Assembly (NCBI GenBank): GCA_903930255.1
Contig: CAIYYA010000249.1
Location: forward strand, 1 to 64,000
Length of the DNA stretch: 64,000 nt
Reading direction: 5' to 3'
Origin: an uncultured beta proteobacterium
GTDB taxonomy: Bacteria > Pseudomonadota > Gammaproteobacteria > Burkholderiales > Burkholderiaceae_C
The notes below the pieces were generated by a model that had not been told where the DNA came from, did not search any database, and saw nothing but the letters and a program-made list of their open reading frames with translations. Numbering within the stretch: the first letter of the stretch is position 1; every line of letters begins with the position of its first letter. Both the position numbers and the translations under genes were made by a program. Below, piece after piece: positions 46,447 through 55,291 of the stretch.

Positions 46447-49380
46447 CTAGGGCCAAATAAGAGCCTTGCTATTGTTACTGTCCGGATTGATACAGGCAGG
46501 CTTGAGTCCTCTCAGGGGCGCGGGGCAACCCCATGCACTGCCGAATCCAAAGTCACAGATGCCGGGGGTGTTTCGCGACCCAGCCGGACACGTGCGGTCA
46601 CACTGAAGTCCTGTCTTCGTATAGCCGGCAGCACAGGTTGCGCTGGCCACGTCGCGCACCTTTTCAAGAAATCCCTTGACCTGTCCGCCTACATACTGCA
46701 AACCGTCCACGATTTGCTGGCCGCCCGGCAGTTTTGCGATACCGTCCTTTAACCACGGAGGCATGCTCGTGACGAGACTCGTGATGCCTTTCAAAACAGC
46801 AGCAGGTAGCTGTGAAGGATCCATTGCTACTTCCATCGGAACGGAAACCGATTGTGCTTGACTGAACAGTGTGAAGTTGGCATTCGCCTGACTGCTACGT
46901 GTTGAGTTTTTTACATCGACGCGAGCGGAAACCCCGTTGAAGCTAAAAACCTCCAGAGCCTTGCTGACGACCACGCCAATCCCGGGAATCGCGCTGGCGC
47001 CGCCCTTCACCGCATGGTTGATGGCGTCGAAGTTCGCATCAGCCTGCAGATAACCATTCGGCATACCGTTTAGATCACCCTTCATGATTTTTTCTACATC
47101 ACCCTTGAAATCCGAGTTGATGCGAATGTTGACGCCAGGTGCTGCGGCATTGATGTTGACTCGGATCGTGGGGTCTGGAATGTCGATATGGCCGACTGTC
47201 AGCCCGGTCGGGGCGATGACAATATACGAGTCCTGACTCACCGGTATGTTGGGGTTTGGCAGTTTGTCTATACCCGCAAACAGACTCTTGAAGGGTTCAA
47301 TATTGCCAGTCATCAGGCGATAGATCACCAGTGTGTCCTTCAACCCAGGGGTTCCGCGGGTCTTGAGAACCAAACCTGCACCTGGGCTCACGTCGGCGTC
47401 GACCAAAATCGCGCCATCGACCTGTACATTGTTGGAGCCCAGCCGCCCGTCTTTCAGAGCGGCTTCCACACCGTCCACCACACCACCCTTGACAGTGACT
47501 TTGAGTACACCGCCGGTCGAACGTATCTGGCCCAGTCTCATCACATCCCATGGACCTTGGCAGCTGTTGGGCTCGGTGTCGGGTGTCGGATCACCAGGAC
47601 AGGCGCCTGTGAAGTCGCCACCAAATGTAATACCGCCTTCATTGTCAATCTCCACGACAGGCGTGACGCCGAGCCATGGGTCAAACGAAGTGGGTTTGGC
47701 AAATAGGCGGCCTTCGGCTTCAGCGCTGAAGGAGCGTTGCCGTGTGATCTTATTGATCTTGGCGTGAAGCTTCAGGGTGAGCGTCTTCAAAGCCACCTGG
47801 GTTCGCGCAATCGGAACAATTTCACCAGTCACCCGCCAACCGTCAGCGATCTTGAACGCAATCTCCAGGTCAAGCTCATTGTTTTTGTCAAACAGGGCCA
47901 CTTCCAGCGGAACAGGGTTGGGCGCTCCCAATTTTGCGGCCAATGCGGCTGCGTTTCGCGTCAATATAGCCATGCCACCCGTCGGGTCGGTAAGTGTGGC
48001 AGACTGGTTGCGCACCATAGCCACATTCGAAAAACCACTGGCCAAATCCTTGAAAGGGTTGTTCAAGCGATTTGATGAGGGATTATTCAGCGCACCCACA
48101 CGAGCCCAGTCGAATTTACCCTTGATCTTGAAGAGCTGCGTGCGATCCTCCGATGATCTGGATTCGGCCTCTTCAACCAGGAAAGTCCCTCGGTGCGCTT
48201 CAATAAGGGGCTTGACACTGGGCAACTTGCTGCCAATGTAATCCACGGCATCCACACTGCCGATCTTTGCATTGGTCGCTCCAACGGCGGGTGACGGATC
48301 AAGACCTTCCCTTTGCCCGGTATTGATATAGCCATCGATCGCCGCATCATAGCGGTCTCCCCAGGCCGCTTTGATAAAGCCGTTACGCGCTAAATAGCTC
48401 TTGACACTGAAATTGGCGGCAGAGTCGCGGCCCTCGCTAACACCGTAGCTAAGCCAATGTTGCTGAGCCTTGTACACATTGTTTCCGAATGCAGCCTTGA
48501 GATCCGGATTGGCGTCGAGATACCACGAAGGATTCAGGACATTCAGGCGCCTGCTCCATGTTGCTGGAACGACCTCGCTGTGCGACCCGTCTCCTGAATA
48601 CAGGGTTCCGGCATTGTCAATATTATTGATAACCCAGGGTCGTCCCCTAGCGTCCACGGCGACCCTGATGACGCCTGCGGGCACTTTGTCCCATGTGCTG
48701 CCATTGAGTTTGTACAAGCCAAAACCACCCAACTCGGCAGTGCACCCAACGATCCAGACCGAGCCATCAGCACCCACATTGATATTTTTGGCGCAGCCAG
48801 GAATTTGCACCCAATCGGCCCCGGTACCCCGTGCCGAGCGAAAGATGGCTCCGGTATCTTGAATGCCCCAAATCGATCCCTTGGCATCGACGCCCAGCCC
48901 AACCAAACCACCCGGCACTTTGGTCCAACCGCCGCCATTCCACTTGTAAATTCCATAGCCACCCATTTCCCAGATGGTTCCGACGATCCACACGGTATTG
49001 TCAGCCCCGACTTTGATGTCTCTGCCTGCACCAGGAAGCAGCTTCCAGTCAGATCCATCGCCTTTCGCGGAGAAAAAGATGGTGAAATTGTTAGTGACGC
49101 CCCACAGTGATCCATTCGCATCGACTGCAAGATGGGCAAGTCCACCAGGAACCTTGAGCCAGGTGGACCCATTCCAGCGGGCAAGCCCGAAGCCTGCGCC
49201 TTCAGCAGCCATACCAACGCTCCAGATCTGTCCATTCATCCCCACAGTAATTTCGGTGTGGTTGCCCGAAAGCCGAGTCCACGCTACCGGTGGCGTTGCC
49301 GCAGATGCAGTGCCTGCGCACCAAAGCAGAGCCAAAAAGATCTGAAATAGAGCTTTCCTGATTAAACGAACTGTCATCAC
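46447..49380 (-). CDS. large secreted protein with tectonin-type beta-propeller
   Basis: 977 aa. A signal peptide ends near SAATPP. Residues ~30-290 hold five to six tectonin/TECPR-like repeats (IWSVGMAAEGAGFGLARWNG, VWIVGTIWEMGGYGIYKWNG), a fold that in lectins binds glycans or lipid A sugars. A region of YLDANPDLKAAFG and YLARNGFIKAAWG units follows. The middle (~400-850) is beta-rich and unrecognised. A C-terminal Cys-rich tail (CAAGYTKTGLQCDRTCPAG) may be disulphide-bonded. Likely surface or periplasmic binding; the target is unknown. Confidence 0.8.
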   Translation of the reverse strand: MMTVRLIRKALFQIFLALLWCAGTASAATPPVAWTRLSGNHTEITVGMNGQIWSVGMAAEGAGFGLARWNGSTWLKVPGGLAHLAVDANGSLWGVTNNFTIFFSAKGDGSDWKLLPGAGRDIKVGADNTVWIVGTIWEMGGYGIYKWNGGGWTKVPGGLVGLGVDAKGSIWGIQDTGAIFRSARGTGADWVQIPGCAKNINVGADGSVWIVGCTAELGGFGLYKLNGSTWDKVPAGVIRVAVDARGRPWVINNIDNAGTLYSGDGSHSEVVPATWSRRLNVLNPSWYLDANPDLKAAFGNNVYKAQQHWLSYGVSEGRDSAANFSVKSYLARNGFIKAAWGDRYDAAIDGYINTGQREGLDPSPAVGATNAKIGSVDAVDYIGSKLPSVKPLIEAHRGTFLVEEAESRSSEDRTQLFKIKGKFDWARVGALNNPSSNRLNNPFKDLASGFSNVAMVRNQSATLTDPTGGMAILTRNAAALAAKLGAPNPVPLEVALFDKNNELDLEIAFKIADGWRVTGEIVPIARTQVALKTLTLKLHAKINKITRQRSFSAEAEGRLFAKPTSFDPWLGVTPVVEIDNEGGITFGGDFTGACPGDPTPDTEPNSCQGPWDVMRLGQIRSTGGVLKVTVKGGVVDGVEAALKDGRLGSNNVQVDGAILVDADVSPGAGLVLKTRGTPGLKDTLVIYRLMTGNIEPFKSLFAGIDKLPNPNIPVSQDSYIVIAPTGLTVGHIDIPDPTIRVNINAAAPGVNIRINSDFKGDVEKIMKGDLNGMPNGYLQADANFDAINHAVKGGASAIPGIGVVVSKALEVFSFNGVSARVDVKNSTRSSQANANFTLFSQAQSVSVPMEVAMDPSQLPAAVLKGITSLVTSMPPWLKDGIAKLPGGQQIVDGLQYVGGQVKGFLEKVRDVASATCAAGYTKTGLQCDRTCPAGSRNTPGICDFGFGSAWGCPAPLRGLKPACINPDSNNSKALIWP

Positions 49381-49489
49381 TCATCCTTTGCGAAAAAGTT
49401 TATGGAATGGCGTTGGTACCACTCAGAAAGCAGCCGATTAGAGGGAAGCGCTGGAACCAGAACGAAGCTGAATCGAAGCCAGTCGAGTC

Positions 49490-49806
49490 TTAAACGTCTT
49501 CTAGGTAAACCGGATTGGTGCCGTATTTTCCATAAAGACGCGTCAGATTGATATGGTCCATTTGGACCAGTTTGTTAAGCTTTCAGGTAGTCCCCGCTTG
49601 CGGCACGTCTGCAGTGATCACACCACACGCGGGCAAAACCATGCGCAAAGATGCCGCATTCCAGATATTTTGAAAGGCTTGTCCTTGTCTTGGAACAGGT
49701 CCGGGCGATCGAAATACAGCTGGATATTTGCTGATTGAGCGAGCTTGTTTGCTGGCTTCGCCAAATGTGCGGTCACCGACCGCGCTGATTGATGACCGAC
49801 TGCCAT
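49490..49806 (-). pseudogene. possible remnant of an unidentified gene
   Basis: Two protein-like pieces in different frames on the minus strand: IQLYFDRPDLFQDKDKPFKI near 49.7 kb, and NKLVQMDHINLTRLYGKYGT ending LEDV with TAA at 49490. They could be the ends of one decayed gene. The rest of the 49381-50005 gap shows no gene, apart from promoters that must serve the tectonin gene and lplT. Confidence 0.3.
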
Positions 49807-50005
49807 CGTGCCAAGCCAGGCTTTGTCACATAACCGACACGCTGGCCTGCTTCAATGCGCAGAGATAGGACTTACTCAAAACCGCCCCAGCGTTGTTGCG
49901 CCAACTTGTCGTACCGGATGTACTGCCTGCGTTGGTGTGCCTAGCTGGGACAACTTTGCGTAATTCTCCATTGAGTTCAATCCCACTGACCACGCAACCG
50001 CCTTT

Positions 50006-51268
50006 ATGCCAACTACATTTTTTATAGTTATCGCGGTGCAATTCATATCGACCATTGCCGACAACGCATTCTTGATCGTGGCCATTGCCCGTGTCATTGA
50101 GCTTTCTGCCGGGGCCTGGGTGATCCCGATCCTGAAGCTCAGTTTCACCTTGTTTTATGTGTTGCTGGCGCCGCTGGTTGGGCCGTTAGCCGATGCTTTC
50201 CCAAAGGGCAGGGTCATGGTTTGGGCCAATTTTCTGAAGGTCTGCGCCGTAACACTTTTGTTGACCGGTGTTGACCCGGTGCTGGCACTGGCCTGTGCCG
50301 GTTTTGGTGCGGCCATTTATGCGCCCGCCAAATACGGGCTGATCACCGAGTTGTTGGACGCCAAAGATCTCGTCAAAGCCAATGGCTATTTTGAAGGCAT
50401 CACCGTGAGCGCCGTTTTATTGGGCACTGCCTTGGGCGGAATTCTGGTCAGCCCAGTGATGCCAGTGCTGGATTTGCCCCTTCAGACGCCTTATTGGGCT
50501 AATACCAGCACGACGCTGATCGCTGGCATGTTGTGCCTGTTGGGTATTTACAGCACGGCGACACTGATGAACTTTGGCATCAAAGACAGTGGCGCACGTT
50601 ATTTGCCGCATGACATTCACCCGGTGCTGCTGATCCGTCGTTTCTTTCAAGAAAACCGAGTACTCTGGCGCGACCCGCTGGGCGGTTTGTCGATGTCCGT
50701 CACCACCCTGCTGTGGGGCGTTGGCGCCACCTTGCAATTGATCGTGTTGCGCTGGGCCATTGAATCACTTGGGCTGGCGCTCAACCAAGCGGCCTATTTG
50801 CAAGGCATCACGGCAGTGGGGGTGGTTATTGGGGCCATTTTGGCCAGTCGAAGCGTGACCCTGATGGAGGCGCCCAGGTTGCTGCCCCTGGGGCTGATCC
50901 TTGGGCTCATGGTGCCGCTGATGTTGGCGGTTCATTCCGTCTATTGGGCAGCGGTCCTGCTGGTTCTTGTGGGCGCACTGGCCGGATATTTTGTGGTGCC
51001 GATGAATGCCTTGCTGCAATACCGTGGCTGCACCTTGCTCACGGCCGGCCGCTCGATTGCGGTGCAGGGCTTCAATGAAAACGCCGGCATGTTGGTGATG
51101 TTGGCGCTGTATGCCGTAGCCACTGCAACCCATGCGCCATTGCACATCCTGATCTGGTGTTTTGCCGTGATGGTCACACTCACGATGAGTGCCATCTACC
51201 TTGCACACCGCAAGCTGCCATCCATCATTTGCCGGGTTGAACTGCCGTGTACCCCAAGCCGTGGCTGA
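50006..51268 (+). CDS. lplT: MFS transporter of the LplT (lysophospholipid) type
   Basis: 420 aa, about 12 helices. QFISTIADNAFLIVAIA at the N-terminus, LADAFPKGRVM as the MFS A-motif, YAPAKYGLITELLDAKDLVKANG and GYFVVPMNALLQYRG are characteristic of LplT, which flips lysophospholipids inward for re-acylation. No aas-type acyltransferase is adjacent. It is followed 37 bp later by the glycosyltransferase gene. Confidence 0.85.
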   Translation: MPTTFFIVIAVQFISTIADNAFLIVAIARVIELSAGAWVIPILKLSFTLFYVLLAPLVGPLADAFPKGRVMVWANFLKVCAVTLLLTGVDPVLALACAGFGAAIYAPAKYGLITELLDAKDLVKANGYFEGITVSAVLLGTALGGILVSPVMPVLDLPLQTPYWANTSTTLIAGMLCLLGIYSTATLMNFGIKDSGARYLPHDIHPVLLIRRFFQENRVLWRDPLGGLSMSVTTLLWGVGATLQLIVLRWAIESLGLALNQAAYLQGITAVGVVIGAILASRSVTLMEAPRLLPLGLILGLMVPLMLAVHSVYWAAVLLVLVGALAGYFVVPMNALLQYRGCTLLTAGRSIAVQGFNENAGMLVMLALYAVATATHAPLHILIWCFAVMVTLTMSAIYLAHRKLPSIICRVELPCTPSRG

Positions 51269-51305
51269 ATTTGAATCACTTTGAATAACTAATTGGTCTT
51301 TGCTT

Positions 51306-52514
51306 ATGAACAATAAACTCAAACTTGCGCTGGTGACCGAAACTTTTTCACCCGAGGTCAACGGCGTCGCCATGACCCTTGGCAAATTGGTGGACGGCAT
51401 GCTGCAACGCGGCCACACCGTGCAAGTGGTGCGTCCTCGCCAAAACGACGAAGATGCCTTACTGTCCCGCGACGGCCTGCAGCACGTGTTAGCACAAGGT
51501 ATCCCCATACCCACCTACCCGGAGCTGCGTTTTGGCCTGCCCATCAAGGGTCGGTTGATCCGGCTCTGGCAAGCAAGCCGTCCCGACATCGTGCATGTGG
51601 CCACTGAAGGCCCTTTGGGTTGGTCGGCAGTGGCAGCGGCAAAGCACCTTGGTTTACCGGTATCGAGTTCCTTTCACACCAACTTTCATACCTACTCGCA
51701 GCACTACGGCATCGGTTGGATCAAGAACCTGATTGAGAATTACCTGCGTAAATTTCACAACCGTACCTTGACCACCATGGTGCCCACCCAAGCCATGCTG
51801 CACGCCCTGCAAAGCCGAGGTTTTAATAACCTGAGCTTGCTGTCTCGAGGTGTCGATACCCGGCAGTTTTCACCCGCCAAACGCTCCCACACACTGCGTG
51901 AATCTTGGGGCATTGGCCCCAACGATCTGCTGTGTTTGCACGTAGGACGACTGGCGAAAGAAAAAAATATCGGTGCGGTGATGGCTGCATTTCAGGCCAT
52001 TCAAGCCCATCAGCCGCGTGCCAAACTGGTCTTTGTGGGTGATGGCCCTTTGCGCAAATCGCTGGCGCAAACCCACCCTGACTGCATCTTTAGCGGAACC
52101 CAAAAAGGCGAAGCCCTGGCCACCCACTACGCCAGTGGCGATTTGTTTTTGTTTCCGAGCTTGAGCGAAACTTTTGGCAACGTAGTACCCGAAGCACTGG
52201 CCAGTGGGCTGGCGGTGCTAGCCTTTGCCAATGGAGCGGCGCTGGAACTGATCCGCAGCGAGCACAACGGCGTTGTGCTGCCATTGGCAGATGAGCAGGA
52301 TTTTGTCACCGCAGCCGTGGCTCTAGCCAGCAACCCTGACAAGCTGCAGCGTCTGCGACAAAACGCAGCAGCCAGCGTGGTCCACCTAGGCTGGGATGCC
52401 ATTTATGACAGTTTTGCGCATACGCTATCGGTGCTGGTGCCGCAACACGGCAAAGCACCCATTCAGACATCGGCCACTGGCGCATCGCTCGCCATCAATC
52501 AGACCAGTGCATGA
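51306..52514 (+). CDS. GT4 glycosyltransferase (candidate lipid glycosyltransferase)
   Basis: 402 aa from the ATG at 51306. LALVTETFSPEVNGVAMTL is the N-terminal acceptor-side motif; SSFHTNFHTY, LHVGRLAKEKN, FVGDGPLR and FPSLSETFGNVVPEALASG form the GT-B/GT4 donor site. Related enzymes include mannosyl and diacylglycerol glycosyltransferases, among them Agt enzymes that make glycolipids under phosphate stress. That role is attractive beside plcP, ugd and lplT but unproven; no Pho box is seen. The 3' end overlaps convergent psd by 20 bp. Confidence 0.85.
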   Translation: MNNKLKLALVTETFSPEVNGVAMTLGKLVDGMLQRGHTVQVVRPRQNDEDALLSRDGLQHVLAQGIPIPTYPELRFGLPIKGRLIRLWQASRPDIVHVATEGPLGWSAVAAAKHLGLPVSSSFHTNFHTYSQHYGIGWIKNLIENYLRKFHNRTLTTMVPTQAMLHALQSRGFNNLSLLSRGVDTRQFSPAKRSHTLRESWGIGPNDLLCLHVGRLAKEKNIGAVMAAFQAIQAHQPRAKLVFVGDGPLRKSLAQTHPDCIFSGTQKGEALATHYASGDLFLFPSLSETFGNVVPEALASGLAVLAFANGAALELIRSEHNGVVLPLADEQDFVTAAVALASNPDKLQRLRQNAAASVVHLGWDAIYDSFAHTLSVLVPQHGKAPIQTSATGASLAINQTSA

Positions 52515-53376
52515 GAGCCTGGCCCATGCGAATATTGCTGTCCTGGGTCAACCCATCGCACAAGGTAAAACCCTTGGGTGCCAGCACAATCACCGTTGAG
52601 CCATGCTGAAACCAGCCCATCTCCTGGCCTTTTTTAAAGCCGGCATGGCAGGCGATGACCTTGGGGCCCGCATACTTCAAATGCAGCAGAACATCCAGAA
52701 AATGCAGCCGGATGCTGGCTACCAAGATGGCCGCAACGGGCACCAAGGCAATGCGCTTGCCATGCAGCGAACCTTGACCATCAAGACGCGTTTGAAGATA
52801 CGCCCGCTCGTTTTTACAAAACAGTTTTTCAACCCGCTTCAAGGCAATCGGATTGACGTTCCAGGTATCACCCGAAAAATAGCGCACTTTTTCGACCATG
52901 CAATCAAAGGGGGCATGAAACCGGTGGTACATGCTCGAAGTCAGCCGCAGTGTCACAAAGTAGCCGTCTTGCCAGTCTTCAATGTGCTGCTCATCGCCGA
53001 TCAAATCTTGCAGGGCATACGGAAATCCTTTGGCCTGGAACACTTGGCCGCGCGCAATCGGGCCGTGGGCTCCCACGATGGCATCCACCGGACTGGACAA
53101 ACTATCTACCGCCATGCTGATCGGCCGCACGCCGTCCTTAAGCTCGCGCGTAAAACAGTCGTGCATGCTGGTGAAGTGGCTTTTTTTAGCCTCGCTCAGA
53201 TCAAGCGCCGAAAAAAACTTCCAGATACCAATCGACAGATCACGTACCCAAGGGTGCTCGATTTTGCTGAATCGCCCCATAAATTGGGTCAGCCAGCGAC
53301 GCGGCAGGCGATTGGTCAGCAAAAAGTTCAGGTCTTCCTGACTCAGTATTTTTTGAATGTGGTGGCGAAAGCTCAT
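52495..53376 (-). CDS. psd: phosphatidylserine decarboxylase proenzyme
   Basis: 293 aa. SSPVDAIVGAHGPI, HRFHAPFDC and the autocleavage site FQHGSTVIVL (Ser near 256, which becomes the pyruvoyl group) define the family. It makes phosphatidylethanolamine at the inner membrane. It is divergent from the aminotransferase gene across ~45 bp and convergent with the glycosyltransferase gene. Confidence 0.93.
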   Translation of the reverse strand: MSFRHHIQKILSQEDLNFLLTNRLPRRWLTQFMGRFSKIEHPWVRDLSIGIWKFFSALDLSEAKKSHFTSMHDCFTRELKDGVRPISMAVDSLSSPVDAIVGAHGPIARGQVFQAKGFPYALQDLIGDEQHIEDWQDGYFVTLRLTSSMYHRFHAPFDCMVEKVRYFSGDTWNVNPIALKRVEKLFCKNERAYLQTRLDGQGSLHGKRIALVPVAAILVASIRLHFLDVLLHLKYAGPKVIACHAGFKKGQEMGWFQHGSTVIVLAPKGFTLCDGLTQDSNIRMGQALMHWSD

Positions 53377-53420
53377 GGGGCAAATGCTCGTTGTAAATAT
53401 GACATTGAAAGGTGATATTC

Positions 53421-55115
53421 GTGGATGAAACTATTGGACTGAATTCGATGCTCGTGTACCTTGTTGGCGGCGGCGCACTGGTGGTCGTGTTGGGCAAGTT
53501 GAAAGCTCGCCTTGAGCTTTCGCTGGCCAAACACCGCTCGCTGGCAGGGCACCCGCGCATCGCCAGACGCATCGCAGCACTGCTGCCTGTTTACAGCTAT
53601 GACGCGGCACAGGCTTTTGGACTTGACGGCGCCACGCCAGAAGTTGTTGCGCAGAGAACAAAGGCATTTGATGACTTGACTGCGAAATTCACCCAGCGGT
53701 TTCCCAACAGCGTGAATGCCACTGTTCAGGCGAGCAGCGGACTGTCTGACCTGCAATTCATCAGCGCTTACCGAATCCCGTTCCAGTTTCGGCAATTTGC
53801 AGCAGACCGGCTGAAAATCGGCTCGTTTGTCAAATCCACCGAAGGCGTGACGGTCACAGATTTGGATGACAACCTTTTTTATGACCTGACCGGCTCTTAC
53901 GGTGTCAATCTGTTCGGCAATGATTTCTACAAGGACTGTATCGATCAGGGTGCCGACCTGGTGAGGGCTCTGGGGCCGGTGCTGGGCGCTTATCACCCGG
54001 TGGTGTTGGACAACGTGGCGCGTTTGAAGGCTATCTCCGGTATGGACGAGGTCAGCTTTCATATGTCGGGCACCGAAGCCGTGATGCAGGCCGTGCGCCT
54101 GGCGCGTTACCACAGCGCGCGCGACAAGGTGGTGCGTTTTTGCGGCTCTTACCATGGCTGGTGGGGCGATGTGCAGCCCGGCATAGGCAACCCGATCAAA
54201 GCCCGCGACACCTTCACACTGGCCGAAATGAGCGAGGCCACGCTGCGCGTTTTGCGCAAGCGCAGCGACATTGCCTGCATCTTGATCAACCCACTGCAAG
54301 CGCTGCACCCAAACGCAGCGGCACCGGGCGATTCGTCGCTGCTGGACAGCTCGCGCAAAGCCCGTTTCGACAAACCCGGCTACACCGCCTGGCTGCACGC
54401 TTTGCGAAAAATTTGCGACGACAAAGGCATTGCGCTGATCTTTGACGAGGTATTTGTCGGTTTTCGCCTGGCACCAGCTGGGGCGCAAGAATACTTCGGT
54501 GTGCGGGCAGATATCGTTACCTATGGCAAAACACTGGGAGGTGGGCTGCCCATCGGCGTGGTGTGTGGTAAGGCCCATTGGATGAAGCGTTTTAACGCGC
54601 ATTTTCCAGCCGACATTTGCTTCGCCCGGGGCACCTTCAACGCCCACCCATATGTAATGGGTGCCATGAATGTTTTTCTGAAAAGCCAGGAGCGTGCAGA
54701 AATTCAAGCACTCTATGTCGATCTGGATGCCACCTGGAACCAGCGTGCACAAACGCTCAACCAACGTCTGCGCGACGAAAACCTGCCGCTTCAAGTGGCC
54801 AACTTGTCGTCGATATGGACCGTGCTTTACACCCAACCGGCATGCTACAACTGGCTGTTTCAACACTATTTACGCCTCGAAGGATTGGCATTGAGCTGGG
54901 TCGGCACAGGTCGGATCATCTTCAGTTTGAATTACAAGCAAGAAGATTTCGCTCAGGTGGTCGAACGATTTGTGCGCGCTGCACACAACATGCGTCGTGA
55001 TGGCTGGTGGCAAGCTGCGCCATCCATCACCAACCAGTCAATCAAGAGGCGCATCAGCAAAGAATTACTCCAAGCAAAATTTGGATCGAATCGAAGCGTT
55101 GCTTCTTGCGCATAA
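53421..55115 (+). CDS. membrane-anchored class III aminotransferase
   Basis: About 564 aa. An N-terminal helix (MLVYLVGGGALVVVLG) is followed by a linker and a glutamate-1-semialdehyde aminomutase-like PLP domain: HMSGTEAVMQAVRLAR, FCGSYHGWW, IFDEVFVGFR and VTYGKTLGGGLPIG with the Schiff-base Lys (~368). The membrane anchor is unusual for this fold. GTG 53421 has AAAGG upstream; GTG 53412 and ATG 53448 are alternatives. Neighbouring lipid genes suggest an amine or lipid-linked substrate, but this is inference. Confidence 0.85.
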   Translation: MDETIGLNSMLVYLVGGGALVVVLGKLKARLELSLAKHRSLAGHPRIARRIAALLPVYSYDAAQAFGLDGATPEVVAQRTKAFDDLTAKFTQRFPNSVNATVQASSGLSDLQFISAYRIPFQFRQFAADRLKIGSFVKSTEGVTVTDLDDNLFYDLTGSYGVNLFGNDFYKDCIDQGADLVRALGPVLGAYHPVVLDNVARLKAISGMDEVSFHMSGTEAVMQAVRLARYHSARDKVVRFCGSYHGWWGDVQPGIGNPIKARDTFTLAEMSEATLRVLRKRSDIACILINPLQALHPNAAAPGDSSLLDSSRKARFDKPGYTAWLHALRKICDDKGIALIFDEVFVGFRLAPAGAQEYFGVRADIVTYGKTLGGGLPIGVVCGKAHWMKRFNAHFPADICFARGTFNAHPYVMGAMNVFLKSQERAEIQALYVDLDATWNQRAQTLNQRLRDENLPLQVANLSSIWTVLYTQPACYNWLFQHYLRLEGLALSWVGTGRIIFSLNYKQEDFAQVVERFVRAAHNMRRDGWWQAAPSITNQSIKRRISKELLQAKFGSNRSVASCA

Positions 55116-55189
55116 TTTAACGAGCAATCATTTCAGTGGCGTGACAAGCAGCTCCGGGTGCCTCTTCTTTGAATTCAGTATTTAGCATG

Positions 55190-55243
55190 TTTTATGCCAC
55201 TAGCGCTTATTCCAATTGCGTGAGCAGCTATTAAATTTGAAGC
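55190..55243 (-). repeat. family-B dispersed repeat, intergenic copy
   Basis: The minus strand reads AATAGCTGCTCACGCAATTG then GAATAAGCGCTAGTGGCATA. It lies between the aminotransferase and CorA-like genes and is among the best-conserved copies. Confidence 0.75.
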
Positions 55244-55291
55244 GCAATCAAGCGGGTCTCGGGCACTGGGTAAACTCATACGGCTATCACA

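Noticed and set aside
46271-46456. 61-codon minus-strand ORF just after the tectonin gene
   Set aside because: It needs a TTG start without a ribosome-binding site and has no recognisable features; a frameshifted tail of the large gene is possible but unsupported.
47188-47706. Plus-strand ORFs opposite the tectonin gene (also 48470-48862, 48974-49345)
   Set aside because: Repeats on the coding strand create open antisense frames; no start signals or motifs.
49826-50148. Overlapping minus-strand ORFs before lplT
   Set aside because: They overlap the lplT start and lack recognisable domains; possibly old insertion-sequence debris, but nothing firm can be said.
53377-53420. Possible Pho box between psd and the aminotransferase gene
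   Set aside because: The two TCA cores are 13 bp apart rather than 11, so PhoB spacing is not met.
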